Source of the DNA: Paraclostridium tenue
Lineage (GTDB): Bacteria; Bacillota; Clostridia; Peptostreptococcales; Peptostreptococcaceae
Length of the DNA stretch: 64,000 nucleotides
Direction: 5' to 3'
Assembly (NCBI RefSeq): GCF_039521565.1
Contig: NZ_BAAACP010000006.1
Location: 99,013 to 163,012 of the forward strand
A program made the translations under genes and the position numbers. Below, piece after piece: positions 1-7,224 of this stretch. Every line of letters begins with the position of its first letter. Positions within the stretch are counted from its first letter, which is position 1. Below the pieces are notes generated by a model. It did not search any database. It worked only from the letters and a program-made list of their open reading frames with translations, and was not told the origin of the DNA.

Positions 1-513
1 ATAAAAGGAAATAATTTTGAAGAAAAAATAGATTTTATTAAAGAAGCTGGGATTATGTATCCTAATAAAATAAGCACGCACATAATAGTTGGATTAGGAG
101 AAACTCATAAAGATATATATGATTTATATAAAAATTTAAAGAGTTATAGTATAACAATAAGTTTATTTGCTTTTACGCCTGTAAAAGGTACTAAAATGGA
201 AAATGTGTGCCAGCCTAATATAGAAAGTTATAGAAGGATTCAATTAATGACATACATGATTGATAAAGGATATAACAGGGATTATTTTAAATTTAATAAA
301 CATGGATATTTGGAATTTGTAGAAATAGATGATTATATGAAACAAGATATTTTAAAAGGACTACCATTTGAAATAAAAGGATGCAAAGACTGTAATAGAC
401 CATATTACAATGAAAGACCAGGGCACACAATATATAATTATTCAAAAAAACTAAATAAAGATGAAATAGATTTAGCAATAAAAGAATTGAATTTTAAAAT
501 AGGGGAAATTTAA
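1..513 (+). CDS. Radical SAM protein, C-terminal part (N-terminus outside window)
   Basis: The reading frame is open from base 1 and stops at 511-513, so the start and the CX3CX2C cluster loop lie off the window. What remains has the end of a radical SAM barrel (HIIVGLGET, a typical SAM-binding strand) and a C-terminal CKDC motif followed by NRPYYNERPG, a pattern I associate with radical SAM proteins encoded next to lipoate ligases. The next gene, one base away, is a lipoate/octanoate transferase, so a lipoyl synthase-like role (LipS1/LipS2 type) is an inference from context. It could also be a biotin-synthase-like enzyme of another pathway; the missing N-terminus prevents a firmer call. Confidence 0.7.
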   Translation: MKGNNFEEKIDFIKEAGIMYPNKISTHIIVGLGETHKDIYDLYKNLKSYSITISLFAFTPVKGTKMENVCQPNIESYRRIQLMTYMIDKGYNRDYFKFNKHGYLEFVEIDDYMKQDILKGLPFEIKGCKDCNRPYYNERPGHTIYNYSKKLNKDEIDLAIKELNFKIGEI

Positions 514-514
514 A

Positions 515-1330
515 ATGCAAAATTGGAGATTAATAAGAAATAAAGCTTTCAATGGAGCAATGAATATGGCAATAGATGAAGCAATCATGATAGCTTATAA
601 AGAAGGAAAAAGTAAACCAACTTTAAGATTTTATACTTGGGATCCACATTGTTTGACTATAGGATACTTTCAAAGCTTAGAAAAAGAAGTTGATTTAGAA
701 AAATGTAGAAAATTAAATATTGATTGTGTTAGAAGAATAACCGGGGGAAGAGCTGTATTGCATCAAAATGAACTTACATATTCTATAATAGTAGGTGAAG
801 ATAATAACTTAATGGATAAAAGTATAAACGCTTCATATAAATTTATAAGTGAAGGAATTGCAAAAGGATTAAATATTGAAGGCGTAAATATTGATAATTT
901 AAGTAAGGGAGAAAGGATAAATAGAGAAAAACTTTCGGCAGCTTGTTTTAATGCACACTCATCATATGAAATAACAATAAATAATAAAAAGGTTGTAGGT
1001 AGTGCTCAACACAGAAAAGAAGGTATTATATTACAACATGGGTCTATAGTACTAGATTTTAATGTAGATGATTTATTTGAAGTTATAAAAACTAAAACAC
1101 CAGAGTTAAAAGAAAGAGCAAAGAAATTTACTCTAAGTAAAGCTAGTGGTATTGAAAATGAATTAGGAAAAAATATTGATATTACAAGTTTGGAAAATTC
1201 ATTGATTAAAGGTTTTGAAGATGTGTTTAATGTAAGTTTTGAAGAAGATGGTATAAGCGATTATGAATATGAATTAGCTAATGAATTATATGAAAAATAT
1301 ATATCGGAAGAACATTTAAATAAAAGGTAA
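515..1330 (+). CDS. Lipoate-protein ligase A / LipM-type octanoyltransferase family
   Basis: 271 residues of the biotin/lipoate A/B transferase fold. Visible marks are RRITGGRAVLH (residues about 73-83), the ACFNAHSSYE segment with Cys144 and VVGSAQHRKEGIILQHGS. In Bacillus LipM the equivalent Cys carries the octanoyl intermediate, so an octanoyltransferase moving octanoyl from ACP to GcvH or E2 proteins is more likely than a true ATP-dependent ligase; that is inference. The start follows the upstream stop by one base with an AGGGGAAA SD inside the previous gene, so the two are co-translated. Its substrate would include the glycine cleavage H protein. Confidence 0.8.
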   Translation: MQNWRLIRNKAFNGAMNMAIDEAIMIAYKEGKSKPTLRFYTWDPHCLTIGYFQSLEKEVDLEKCRKLNIDCVRRITGGRAVLHQNELTYSIIVGEDNNLMDKSINASYKFISEGIAKGLNIEGVNIDNLSKGERINREKLSAACFNAHSSYEITINNKKVVGSAQHRKEGIILQHGSIVLDFNVDDLFEVIKTKTPELKERAKKFTLSKASGIENELGKNIDITSLENSLIKGFEDVFNVSFEEDGISDYEYELANELYEKYISEEHLNKR

Positions 1331-1348
1331 ATAATGTAAATTAATCAA

Positions 1349-1378
1349 TTGACTTTGTATTATTTTCAATGATATACT
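1349..1378 (+). promoter_or_regulatory. Sigma-A-type promoter for the cooT operon
   Basis: TTGACT (1349-1354), an 18-base spacer and TATACT (1373-1378), just downstream of the lipoate transferase stop. Predicted transcription start is near 1385, giving a leader of about 100 bases before the first gene of the nickel-type operon. Predicted from sequence only. Confidence 0.55.
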
Positions 1379-1406
1379 CAAAGTAGATAGTTAACTGAAA
1401 TCATGA

Positions 1407-1451
1407 AGGTTTCTTTGAGGGACTTGAAGTGCCTTGAAGAAATCTTTTTTT
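1407..1451 (+). terminator. Intrinsic terminator inside the cooT leader (possible attenuator)
   Basis: Arms 1407-1420 and 1432-1445 pair over 14 bp with three G-T wobbles around an 11-base loop, followed by seven T (1445-1451). It lies between the predicted promoter and the cooT SD, so it may act as an attenuator as well as ending the upstream transcript. A CTCAAAG at 1377-1383 could pair with 1413-1419 and disrupt the hairpin, but only in transcripts that start upstream of the promoter. Confidence 0.65.
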
Positions 1452-1484
1452 GATATAAAAATAGATTAAAAGGGGGAAAGTATT

Positions 1485-1676
1485 ATGTGTGAATCAGCAG
1501 CTTATGTTATAAGGGGAGAAAAACTTGAAAGAGTTATGGACAATGTAGTGAGCATAGACCCATATGAAGGAAAAGTATATCTTACAGATTTATTAGGAGA
1601 TCAAAAAATAATAGATGGAGAAATAAAAGAAATAAAACTTATGGATCACAAAATAATAATAAATGAATATAAGTAA
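1485..1676 (+). CDS. CooT family nickel-binding protein
   Basis: 63 residues starting MCESAAYV, with the Cys2 and compact all-beta pattern of the CooT family, small homodimeric Ni(II)-binding proteins linked to carbon monoxide dehydrogenase maturation in Rhodospirillum and also found in CODH-containing clostridia and methanogens. AAAAGGGGGAAAG precedes the ATG. It is first in a three-gene set with a DUF3842 protein and a His-rich protein. The predicted role is binding or delivering nickel in the cytosol; no CODH gene is in the window, so the client enzyme is inferred. Confidence 0.75.
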   Translation: MCESAAYVIRGEKLERVMDNVVSIDPYEGKVYLTDLLGDQKIIDGEIKEIKLMDHKIIINEYK

Positions 1677-1722
1677 AATATGTAAAGCTTACATAGCGAT
1701 GGATAAAACAAGGAGATAAATT

Positions 1723-2139
1723 ATGGTAATAGCAGTTATTGATGGTATGGGTGGAGGAATAGGAGCTCAAATAGTAACATCTTTAAGAGAAGAATTACCA
1801 TCTTATATAGAAATCTATGCACTAGGGACTAACTCAATAGCAACAAGTTCAATGATGAAATCACATGCAAATAAGGGAGCAACAGGAGAAAATGCTATCA
1901 TCGTTTCTACAAAAAAGGCAAGTATAGTTGTAGCGCCTATATCTGTAGTTATACCTAATTCTATGATGGGAGAAGTAACATCTAAAATAAGTGAATCTAT
2001 AGCAACTAGTGAGGCATTAAAAATACTTTTACCTATTATGCCGGAAGACATAGAGATGGTAGGTTTAGAAGGAAAGCCATTAGCACTTTTAATTAAAGAT
2101 GCAGTTAAATTAATAAAAAAAGAATTTAATATAAAATAA
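1723..2139 (+). CDS. DUF3842 family protein
   Basis: 138 residues. The N-terminus reads as a Rossmann-like strand and glycine loop (VIAVIDGMGGGIGAQIV), so a nucleotide or dinucleotide may be bound; this is structural inference only. A long hydrophobic stretch around residues 68-90 (SIVVAPISVVIPNSMMGEV) looks like buried strands rather than a membrane segment. I recognise it as the DUF3842 family, which has no assigned function and often travels with CooT genes. SD AAGGAGATAAATT; it lies 46 bases after cooT and 17 before the His-rich gene, consistent with one transcript. Confidence 0.65.
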   Translation: MVIAVIDGMGGGIGAQIVTSLREELPSYIEIYALGTNSIATSSMMKSHANKGATGENAIIVSTKKASIVVAPISVVIPNSMMGEVTSKISESIATSEALKILLPIMPEDIEMVGLEGKPLALLIKDAVKLIKKEFNIK

Positions 2140-2156
2140 TTTAGGGGGAGATTAAT

Positions 2157-2444
2157 ATGATTTTAAATAAAGATAGTATTAGATATCATCATGGAACTCA
2201 TGAGCATGAACATGGTCATTATCATTCTCAAGGAGCATCACAAGAAAATAAATATGAGAAGACTTTAAATATACTTTTAGTACATTGGGTAAATCATAAT
2301 GAATCTCATGAAGAAGGATTTAGAGAATGGGTAGATAAAGCAAGGGAAATGGGTAAAGAAGAAACTGCGGTTAATATAGAAAAAGCTATAGAGTGTTTAA
2401 GACAAGCAAATGAGAATCTGTTGGAAGCTAAAAGACATATGTAA
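2157..2444 (+). CDS. His-rich N-terminus protein, DUF8180-like
   Basis: 95 residues. Residues 11-24 contain a dense histidine tract (YHHGTHEHEHGHYH), the sort of tail that buffers Ni(II), Co(II) or Zn(II). The rest is predicted helical with LLVHWVNHNESHEEGFREW, resembling the small helical domain I know as DUF8180 (from memory, unverified). AGGGGGAGATTA is the SD. As third gene after CooT and DUF3842 it probably stores or passes nickel. There is no signal peptide or membrane segment, so it is cytosolic. The operon ends at the hairpin beginning at the stop codon. Confidence 0.6.
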   Translation: MILNKDSIRYHHGTHEHEHGHYHSQGASQENKYEKTLNILLVHWVNHNESHEEGFREWVDKAREMGKEETAVNIEKAIECLRQANENLLEAKRHM

Positions 2445-2478
2445 TAATAAAAGGGAGAGATTCTCCCTTTTATTATTA
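2442..2478 (+). terminator. Terminator of the cooT operon
   Basis: Perfect 17-bp inverted repeat (2442-2458 with 2462-2478) beginning inside the stop codon of the His-rich gene; the 3' arm carries its T tract. Confidence 0.8.
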
Positions 2479-2509
2479 CATAAATTTAAATAAAATTTTA
2501 CAAAAAACG

Positions 2510-2538
2510 TTGACAGATTAATATTAAGATTATATAAT
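2510..2538 (+). promoter_or_regulatory. Consensus promoter for tRNA-Ser
   Basis: Perfect TTGACA (2510-2515) and TATAAT (2533-2538) with a 17-base spacer, 23 bases before the tRNA. It is the closest match to consensus in the window, as expected for a stable RNA gene. Confidence 0.85.
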
Positions 2539-2561
2539 TTAAATATAGTAATGATGAATAC

Positions 2562-2653
2562 GGAGAAGTACTCAAGTGGCTCAAGAGGATCCCCTGCTAA
2601 GGGATTAGGCTGGGTTAACCGGTGCGAGGGTTCGAATCCCTCCTTCTCCGCCA
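2562..2653 (+). tRNA. tRNA-Ser(GCU)
   Basis: Acceptor stem GGAGAAG (2562-2568) pairs with CTTCTCC (2643-2649), discriminator G and encoded CCA (2651-2653). The anticodon arm ATCCC/GGGAT holds the loop CTGCTAA with anticodon GCT at 2596-2598, reading AGC/AGU. A long variable arm, as in all class II tRNAs, and the GTTCGAATC T-loop are visible. A single-gene unit with its own promoter and terminator. Confidence 0.95.
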
Positions 2654-2657
2654 GTTA

Positions 2658-2686
2658 AGACTGTTGATAAAATCAACAGTCTTTTT
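2658..2686 (+). terminator. Terminator of tRNA-Ser
   Basis: AGACTGTTGAT (2658-2668) pairs with 2672-2682 and runs into five T. Confidence 0.85.
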
Positions 2687-3602
2687 AATTTATATAATTA
2701 AATTCTTTAGAAAATATGTATTTAGATAAAGCTAATATATTTTCAGTTATAAATTCATCATTTATTTTGATTGGTATAATAGAACCTAGATTATAAAATA
2801 AAATTTTATTACTTTTAGAATCTATTGCAGTATGAAGATTAATATTAAGATATAAGTTATATTCATCAGATGCAATAGTATAGTTTTCGCTAAATAAGTT
2901 TACATTTAAATTAAACTTATCATTAGATATAAAGGTTAGACTTAATATGGATTTAGAAATCTTATATTTAGTTAATAAAATTTTGTATACAAAATCATTT
3001 ATTGATATATTTATATAATGAAGCTTTTCATCTAAAACATCTTTAATTTTAAATATTTTACCTAAATAAAAAATATCTTCATAATTATGTAGTAATATTT
3101 TTTCTTTTAATAACTTATCTTTAGTTAAAATAAATTCTTTATATAATTGAACACTTTCTTTTCCAGATATAGTATCTTCCCTTTCTATACCTAGGTATTT
3201 TTCTATAGTTTTTAGTTTACAATCAGATAGAGATAGTTTTTCTTTATAAGGCTTTATAAGGCGTAAAATATCAATATCTTTAGATTTATCCATATTATAA
3301 TCAATTTTATGTTTTTCAAATCTAGAGTTTAAAAAAGGTATATCAAAAGAAATTCCATTGAAGGTTATATGTCCTTTGAAACTTTTTATATCTTCTATGA
3401 AAGTTAATAATATATCTTTTTCTTTTTCCTCTGATGAAGCAAAGTATTGTTTTATTATAGTTTTATTTTTATGATTATAAAGGATACCTATTAAAATTAC
3501 TTTAGAAAATTTAGGACTTAATCCTGTAGTTTCTATATCGAATATGAAGTGGTTTTCAGGTATATCTATTAAATCATCTAAAGTTTTAGTAATAACTTGC
3601 AT
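2685..3602 (-). CDS. Ribonuclease H-like (YprB-type) DEDD exonuclease domain protein
   Basis: 305 residues with DEDD-family exonuclease motifs: DIETTG with Asp22 and Glu24, NGISFD with Asp87 and a later HNYEDI segment. I recognise the YprB RNase H-like domain, predicted to cleave single-stranded DNA or RNA from an end with two metal ions. Bacillus YprB is longer, with C-terminal TPR-like repeats; this one ends with about 130 residues of unassigned sequence. ATG at 3602 behind AAGGAG. It is divergent from the PcrA/UvrD-type helicase gene, 78 bases apart, so a shared repair role is possible but unproven. Its stop codon lies in the T-run of the tRNA terminator. Confidence 0.7.
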   Translation of the reverse strand: MQVITKTLDDLIDIPENHFIFDIETTGLSPKFSKVILIGILYNHKNKTIIKQYFASSEEKEKDILLTFIEDIKSFKGHITFNGISFDIPFLNSRFEKHKIDYNMDKSKDIDILRLIKPYKEKLSLSDCKLKTIEKYLGIEREDTISGKESVQLYKEFILTKDKLLKEKILLHNYEDIFYLGKIFKIKDVLDEKLHYINISINDFVYKILLTKYKISKSILSLTFISNDKFNLNVNLFSENYTIASDEYNLYLNINLHTAIDSKSNKILFYNLGSIIPIKINDEFITENILALSKYIFSKEFNYIN

Positions 3603-3680
3603 AGTACTACTCCTTTTTAAAAAATATGATATATAATATTAATTATAAAATAATATAAAGATAGTTCAAGGTGATAAATT

Positions 3681-5726
3681 ATGATAGATATAAATAAATT
3701 AAATGACAATCAAAAAAGTGCTGTTATGCATATAGACGGACCTTGTATGGTTTTAGCTGGACCAGGATCGGGAAAAACTAGGGTGATAACATATAGAATA
3801 GTTAATATGGTTTTAAATAATAATATAAATCCTAAAACTATTTTAGCTATTAGCTTTACAAAAGCATCATCTACAGAAATGAAAAACAGAGCTATTAGTT
3901 TAAGTCATGATGCTAGATTAAACAGTGTAAACTACGGAACATTCCATTCTGTATTTTTTAGAATACTAAGATTTTTTGAGAAATATGAGTTAGATTGCAT
4001 ACTAGATGAAAAGAGTAAGAAATTTGCTATAAAAGGTATTTTAAAAAATTTAAACGTAGAAAATGCAGAAGATGATGATACTATACTAAGTGTTATAAAT
4101 GAAATATCTTATGTGAAAAATGAGCTAATGGATAAATCAGATTTTGATTCTGAGATACTTAGCAAGGATGAGTTTATAAAAACTTACAATATGTATGAGG
4201 AGTATAAAGAAAGTTTAAAAAAAATTGACTTTGATGATATGCTTATAAAAACATATTACTTATTAAAAAATAATAAAAGAGTTTTAGAAAGAGTAAGAAA
4301 TGTATATAGATATATTTTAGTAGATGAATTTCAAGATATAAATAAAGTACAATTTGAGGTGCTAAAGTTAATTTCAAGTCCTAATAATAATATATTTGTA
4401 GTAGGAGATGAAGATCAAAGTATATATGGATTTAGAGGATCTAGACCTGACTTTTTATTAGAATTTGAACAGTATTTTAAAAATAGTAAAAAGTATATAT
4501 TAGATATAAATTATAGATCTAAAAAAGGAATAACAGATATTGCTAATAAGCTAATACAAAATAATGAAAATAGATATGAAAAGTCAATAAAGTGCGATAG
4601 AGATGAAAGGGGAATAGTTAAATATATAAGTACAGAAGATTCAGAAGAAGAGGCGAAGTTTATCGCAAAAGATATATTAAATAAATGTGAAGATAATTGT
4701 GTTAACTATGATGATTTTGCTGTTATATATAGAACTAATATACAGTCTAGAGCTTTAGTTGATGTATTTATGGATATGCATATACCTTTTGTAGTTAGAG
4801 ATTCTATAGTTACAATATATGATCATTGGGTTGCTAAAGATTTGTTAGCATATTTAAGGTTGGGAATAGATACAACTTTAAATGAAGATTGGATAAGAAT
4901 TATAAATAAACCATTTAGATATATATCTAAGGAAAGTATAAAATTAGCTAGTGAAGATAGAGATTTTATAGGAGCTTTAATAAACAAAGGAGGTTTACAT
5001 CCTAAACAAGTAAAAACATTAAACGATTTAGAAATAGATTTAAGTTACTTAAAGACATTATCGCCAAAAAATGCAATATCATATATAAGAACTAGTTTAG
5101 ACTACGATAGATATGTATTAGATTACTGTAGTAATAGAAAAATAAAACCAAATGGATTAATTGAAATATTAAACGAGTTAGAAAGTTCTTCTACACATTT
5201 TAAGACTATAAATGATTATTTAGAACATATAGAAAAAGTCAAATCAGAAATAGTTGAAAATAGAAACAATAAAAATTCAGAAGGTGTAATATTTACAACT
5301 ATGCATAGTGCTAAAGGTTTAGAGTTTCCATATGTATATATAATAGGTGCAAATGAAGGTACAATACCTCATGAAAAATCTTATGATATAGAAGATGAAG
5401 ATAAAAGAAAATCAGCTATAGAAGAGGAAAGAAGGTTATTATATGTGGGAATAACTAGAGCACAAGATGAGCTTTATATAAGTTCTCCTAAAAATAAATA
5501 TGGCCGTAAGGTATTTCAATCTAGATTCATAGATGACATTAAATCTCCTACAAAAGAAGATATTAAAGCTATAAAAATAGGTGATAATATAGTTCATAGG
5601 AAATTTGGTAATGGAGTTATAACAGGCAAGGATGGAAAAATGATAGAAGTTAAGTTTAAGTGCGGGACAAAAGACTTAGATTATTCTATTTGTTTTAAAA
5701 ATGGGATTATAAATAAATCAGAGTAA
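3681..5726 (+). CDS. UvrD/PcrA-type superfamily 1 DNA helicase
   Basis: 681 residues with the full SF1A motif set: Walker A AGPGSGKT (Lys32), Walker B LVDEFQDIN (about 213), GDEDQSIYGFRGS (about 245), TMHSAKGLEF (about 542) and EERRLLYVGITRAQ. It unwinds DNA 3' to 5' during excision repair or replication restart. The C-terminal 55 residues contain HRKFGNGVITG, like the PcrA Tudor-like domain that contacts RNA polymerase. It is slightly shorter than Bacillus PcrA (about 740), so it may be a second UvrD-like helicase rather than the main PcrA. ATG behind AAGGTGATAAATT. Confidence 0.85.
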   Translation: MIDINKLNDNQKSAVMHIDGPCMVLAGPGSGKTRVITYRIVNMVLNNNINPKTILAISFTKASSTEMKNRAISLSHDARLNSVNYGTFHSVFFRILRFFEKYELDCILDEKSKKFAIKGILKNLNVENAEDDDTILSVINEISYVKNELMDKSDFDSEILSKDEFIKTYNMYEEYKESLKKIDFDDMLIKTYYLLKNNKRVLERVRNVYRYILVDEFQDINKVQFEVLKLISSPNNNIFVVGDEDQSIYGFRGSRPDFLLEFEQYFKNSKKYILDINYRSKKGITDIANKLIQNNENRYEKSIKCDRDERGIVKYISTEDSEEEAKFIAKDILNKCEDNCVNYDDFAVIYRTNIQSRALVDVFMDMHIPFVVRDSIVTIYDHWVAKDLLAYLRLGIDTTLNEDWIRIINKPFRYISKESIKLASEDRDFIGALINKGGLHPKQVKTLNDLEIDLSYLKTLSPKNAISYIRTSLDYDRYVLDYCSNRKIKPNGLIEILNELESSSTHFKTINDYLEHIEKVKSEIVENRNNKNSEGVIFTTMHSAKGLEFPYVYIIGANEGTIPHEKSYDIEDEDKRKSAIEEERRLLYVGITRAQDELYISSPKNKYGRKVFQSRFIDDIKSPTKEDIKAIKIGDNIVHRKFGNGVITGKDGKMIEVKFKCGTKDLDYSICFKNGIINKSE

Positions 5727-5729
5727 ATA

Positions 5730-5758
5730 AAAAGAGATATATTTAATATATCTCTTTT
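5730..5758. terminator. Bidirectional terminator between the helicase and asparaginase genes
   Basis: 14-bp inverted repeat (5730-5743 with 5745-5758) with A-rich and T-rich flanks, placed between two convergent genes. Confidence 0.7.
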
Positions 5759-5817
5759 ATTTATATAAATAGTTAAAGGCTATTATAAAATACAAAACTT
5801 TAGATAGTTTATAAATT

Positions 5818-6813
5818 TTAATAATAAATACCTTTTTCGAATATATCTTTCAATTCATTTAAATCATTAGTCTTACCTAAGGCAACCATTAATTTTATTC
5901 TAGCTTTTTGACCTGGTAAATCTCCTGCAAATATACATCCTAAATTTCTTAAATCTCTACCAGAGCCTAAATAACCATAACTGTCAAAGACTCTACCTGA
6001 ATGACATCTAGTTGCTATAACAACTGGTATATTTTTGCTTCTAGCATATTCTACACCTTTAAGCATTCCTGGAGGGATATTACCTCTACCCATAGCTTCG
6101 ATAATTATACCCTTGCATCCTTTATCAGCTGCAAATTTAATAAAAGATTCATCCATTCCTACACCAGATTTTATAAGTGCAACATCAGGTTCAACCTTAT
6201 CAACAACTATAGTTTGTCTATTAACAATGTCCCTAGATAATACAAGTTTATCACAATCTATTATACCTAAAGGACCACATGTTAAAGACTTGAAAGTATT
6301 TAAAGTAAGTGTATTAGTTTTAGTAGCTTCTGATGCTAATAAAACTTCATTGCTTAAAACAACTAAGACACCTTTATTATAAGCCTCATCAGATATAGCA
6401 GTACAAACAGCTGCTGCAAGATTGCTAGGACCATCATAACCAAGTTCATCGCTACTTCTCATAGCTCCTGTAACTATTACAGGCTTAGGTGAATCTAATG
6501 TTAAATCTAAGAAATATGCAGTTTCTTCTAAACTATCAGTACCGTGTGTAACAACAACACCTGAAATATCTTCACTTAAAAGTATATCATTTATGAAATT
6601 TCTTAAGTTTAACATTTTCTCTGGAGTCATGTGAGGTCCTGGAATTTCATCAAAATTGTACACCTCTATATCAGCAACTTTATCTATATTAGTTACCATA
6701 GACATAATTTGCTCCCCAGATAAAGATGGTATAGCAGCTCCTATCTTTTCATCTACAGTCATTGAAATTGTACCACCTGTAAAGACTATTGCTACTTTTT
6801 TCTTATTGTGCAT
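5818..6813 (-). CDS. ansA: L-asparaginase, type I-like
   Basis: 331 residues of the bacterial asparaginase fold: FTGGTIS with nucleophile Thr15 and VVTHGTDSLEET with Thr92-Asp93, the second catalytic pair. It hydrolyses L-asparagine to aspartate and ammonia. No signal peptide is present, so it is cytosolic and may belong to the AnsA type. The gene has an unusually G-rich SD (seven G) and an extended -10 (TGATATAAT, 6849-6854 on the minus strand), and follows the two tandem small-RNA genes in the same direction. That SD could pair with the CCCCT loops of those RNAs, which is inference. Confidence 0.88.
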   Translation of the reverse strand: MHNKKKVAIVFTGGTISMTVDEKIGAAIPSLSGEQIMSMVTNIDKVADIEVYNFDEIPGPHMTPEKMLNLRNFINDILLSEDISGVVVTHGTDSLEETAYFLDLTLDSPKPVIVTGAMRSSDELGYDGPSNLAAAVCTAISDEAYNKGVLVVLSNEVLLASEATKTNTLTLNTFKSLTCGPLGIIDCDKLVLSRDIVNRQTIVVDKVEPDVALIKSGVGMDESFIKFAADKGCKGIIIEAMGRGNIPPGMLKGVEYARSKNIPVVIATRCHSGRVFDSYGYLGSGRDLRNLGCIFAGDLPGQKARIKLMVALGKTNDLNELKDIFEKGIYY

Positions 6814-6888
6814 ATTATTGCCCCCCCTTAGTTTTTTATATATATTAAATTATATCAAAAAAACATAAATAAATGTAGAATTAAGCAC

Positions 6889-6916
6889 AAAAAAAGAGCT
6901 TGGGGAAGCTCTTTTT
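6889..6916 (-). terminator. Terminator of small RNA B
   Basis: On the minus strand AAGAGCTT, loop CCCC, AAGCTCTT, then seven T (6895-6889). The plus strand has a shorter T run, so the minus direction fits better. Confidence 0.8.
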
Positions 6917-7025
6917 GCATTAAACTAACTTCCGTTGTTAGTTTAATATTGGATATAAAGTCTATCCGTTCAAAAGGGGTATTGGGAATAGAGATTTTAA
7001 TTAAGGTTATCAGGGGGATAACCAT
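6889..7025 (-). ncRNA. Small RNA gene B of a tandem pair, C-rich, family not recognised
   Basis: Minus-strand unit of about 137 nt. Promoter 7032-7060; predicted start near 7025. The RNA opens with a hairpin GGTTATC/GATAACC (7023-7017 with 7011-7005) whose 5-base loop is CCCCT. Then comes an unpaired C-rich stretch with ATACCCCTTT, a small GGATA/TATCC hairpin, an 11-bp hairpin (6947-6937 with 6929-6919) with loop AACGGAA, and an intrinsic terminator (6916-6889) whose own loop is CCCC. No ORF with an SD is visible in it. The first part is identical to RNA A. It probably acts by pairing with G-rich SD sites; this is inferred from complementarity. Confidence 0.65.
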
Positions 7026-7062
7026 ATATATATAATAACAAGATTCGACAGAAAAATCAATA
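6972..7062. repeat. 91-bp direct repeat, copy 1
   Basis: Identical base for base to 7171-7261, offset 199. It covers the promoter and the 5' part of small RNA B. Outside this block the two units differ, so selection or recent conversion has kept the promoter and 5' domain the same. Confidence 0.95.
7032..7060 (-). promoter_or_regulatory. Promoter of small RNA B
   Basis: Minus strand TTGATT (7060-7055), 17-base spacer, TATTAT (7037-7032) with an extended TGn just upstream. Confidence 0.7.
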
Positions 7063-7109
7063 GTTTTCGAAAATATATTTAATTAAAATTAATTATTAAT
7101 TTTAAGCAT

Positions 7110-7143
7110 AAAAAAACCTACTTCTTTTCCGTTAAGAAGTAGG
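7110..7143 (-). terminator. Terminator of small RNA A
   Basis: 10-bp stem CCTACTTCTT/AAGAAGTAGG, loop AACGGAA, then seven T on the minus strand; no T run on the plus strand. Confidence 0.85.
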
Positions 7144-7224
7144 ACTTAAATGAATGTAGTATATTCATTTAAAAGGGGTATTGGGAATAGAGATTTTAAT
7201 TAAGGTTATCAGGGGGATAACCAT
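7110..7224 (-). ncRNA. Small RNA gene A of a tandem pair, C-rich, family not recognised
   Basis: Minus-strand unit of about 115 nt upstream of RNA B. Promoter 7231-7259, predicted start near 7224. The 5' hairpin (7222-7216 with 7210-7204, loop CCCCT) and the C-rich single strand are identical to RNA B. The variable half forms AAATGAAT/ATTCATTT and a terminator hairpin (7143-7134 with 7126-7117) whose loop is again AACGGAA, followed by seven T (7116-7110). Duplicate layout, separate promoters and terminators, and no coding potential support two independent trans-acting RNAs, as in the tandem csRNAs of streptococci or LhrC of Listeria. Homology to those is not claimed. Confidence 0.65.
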
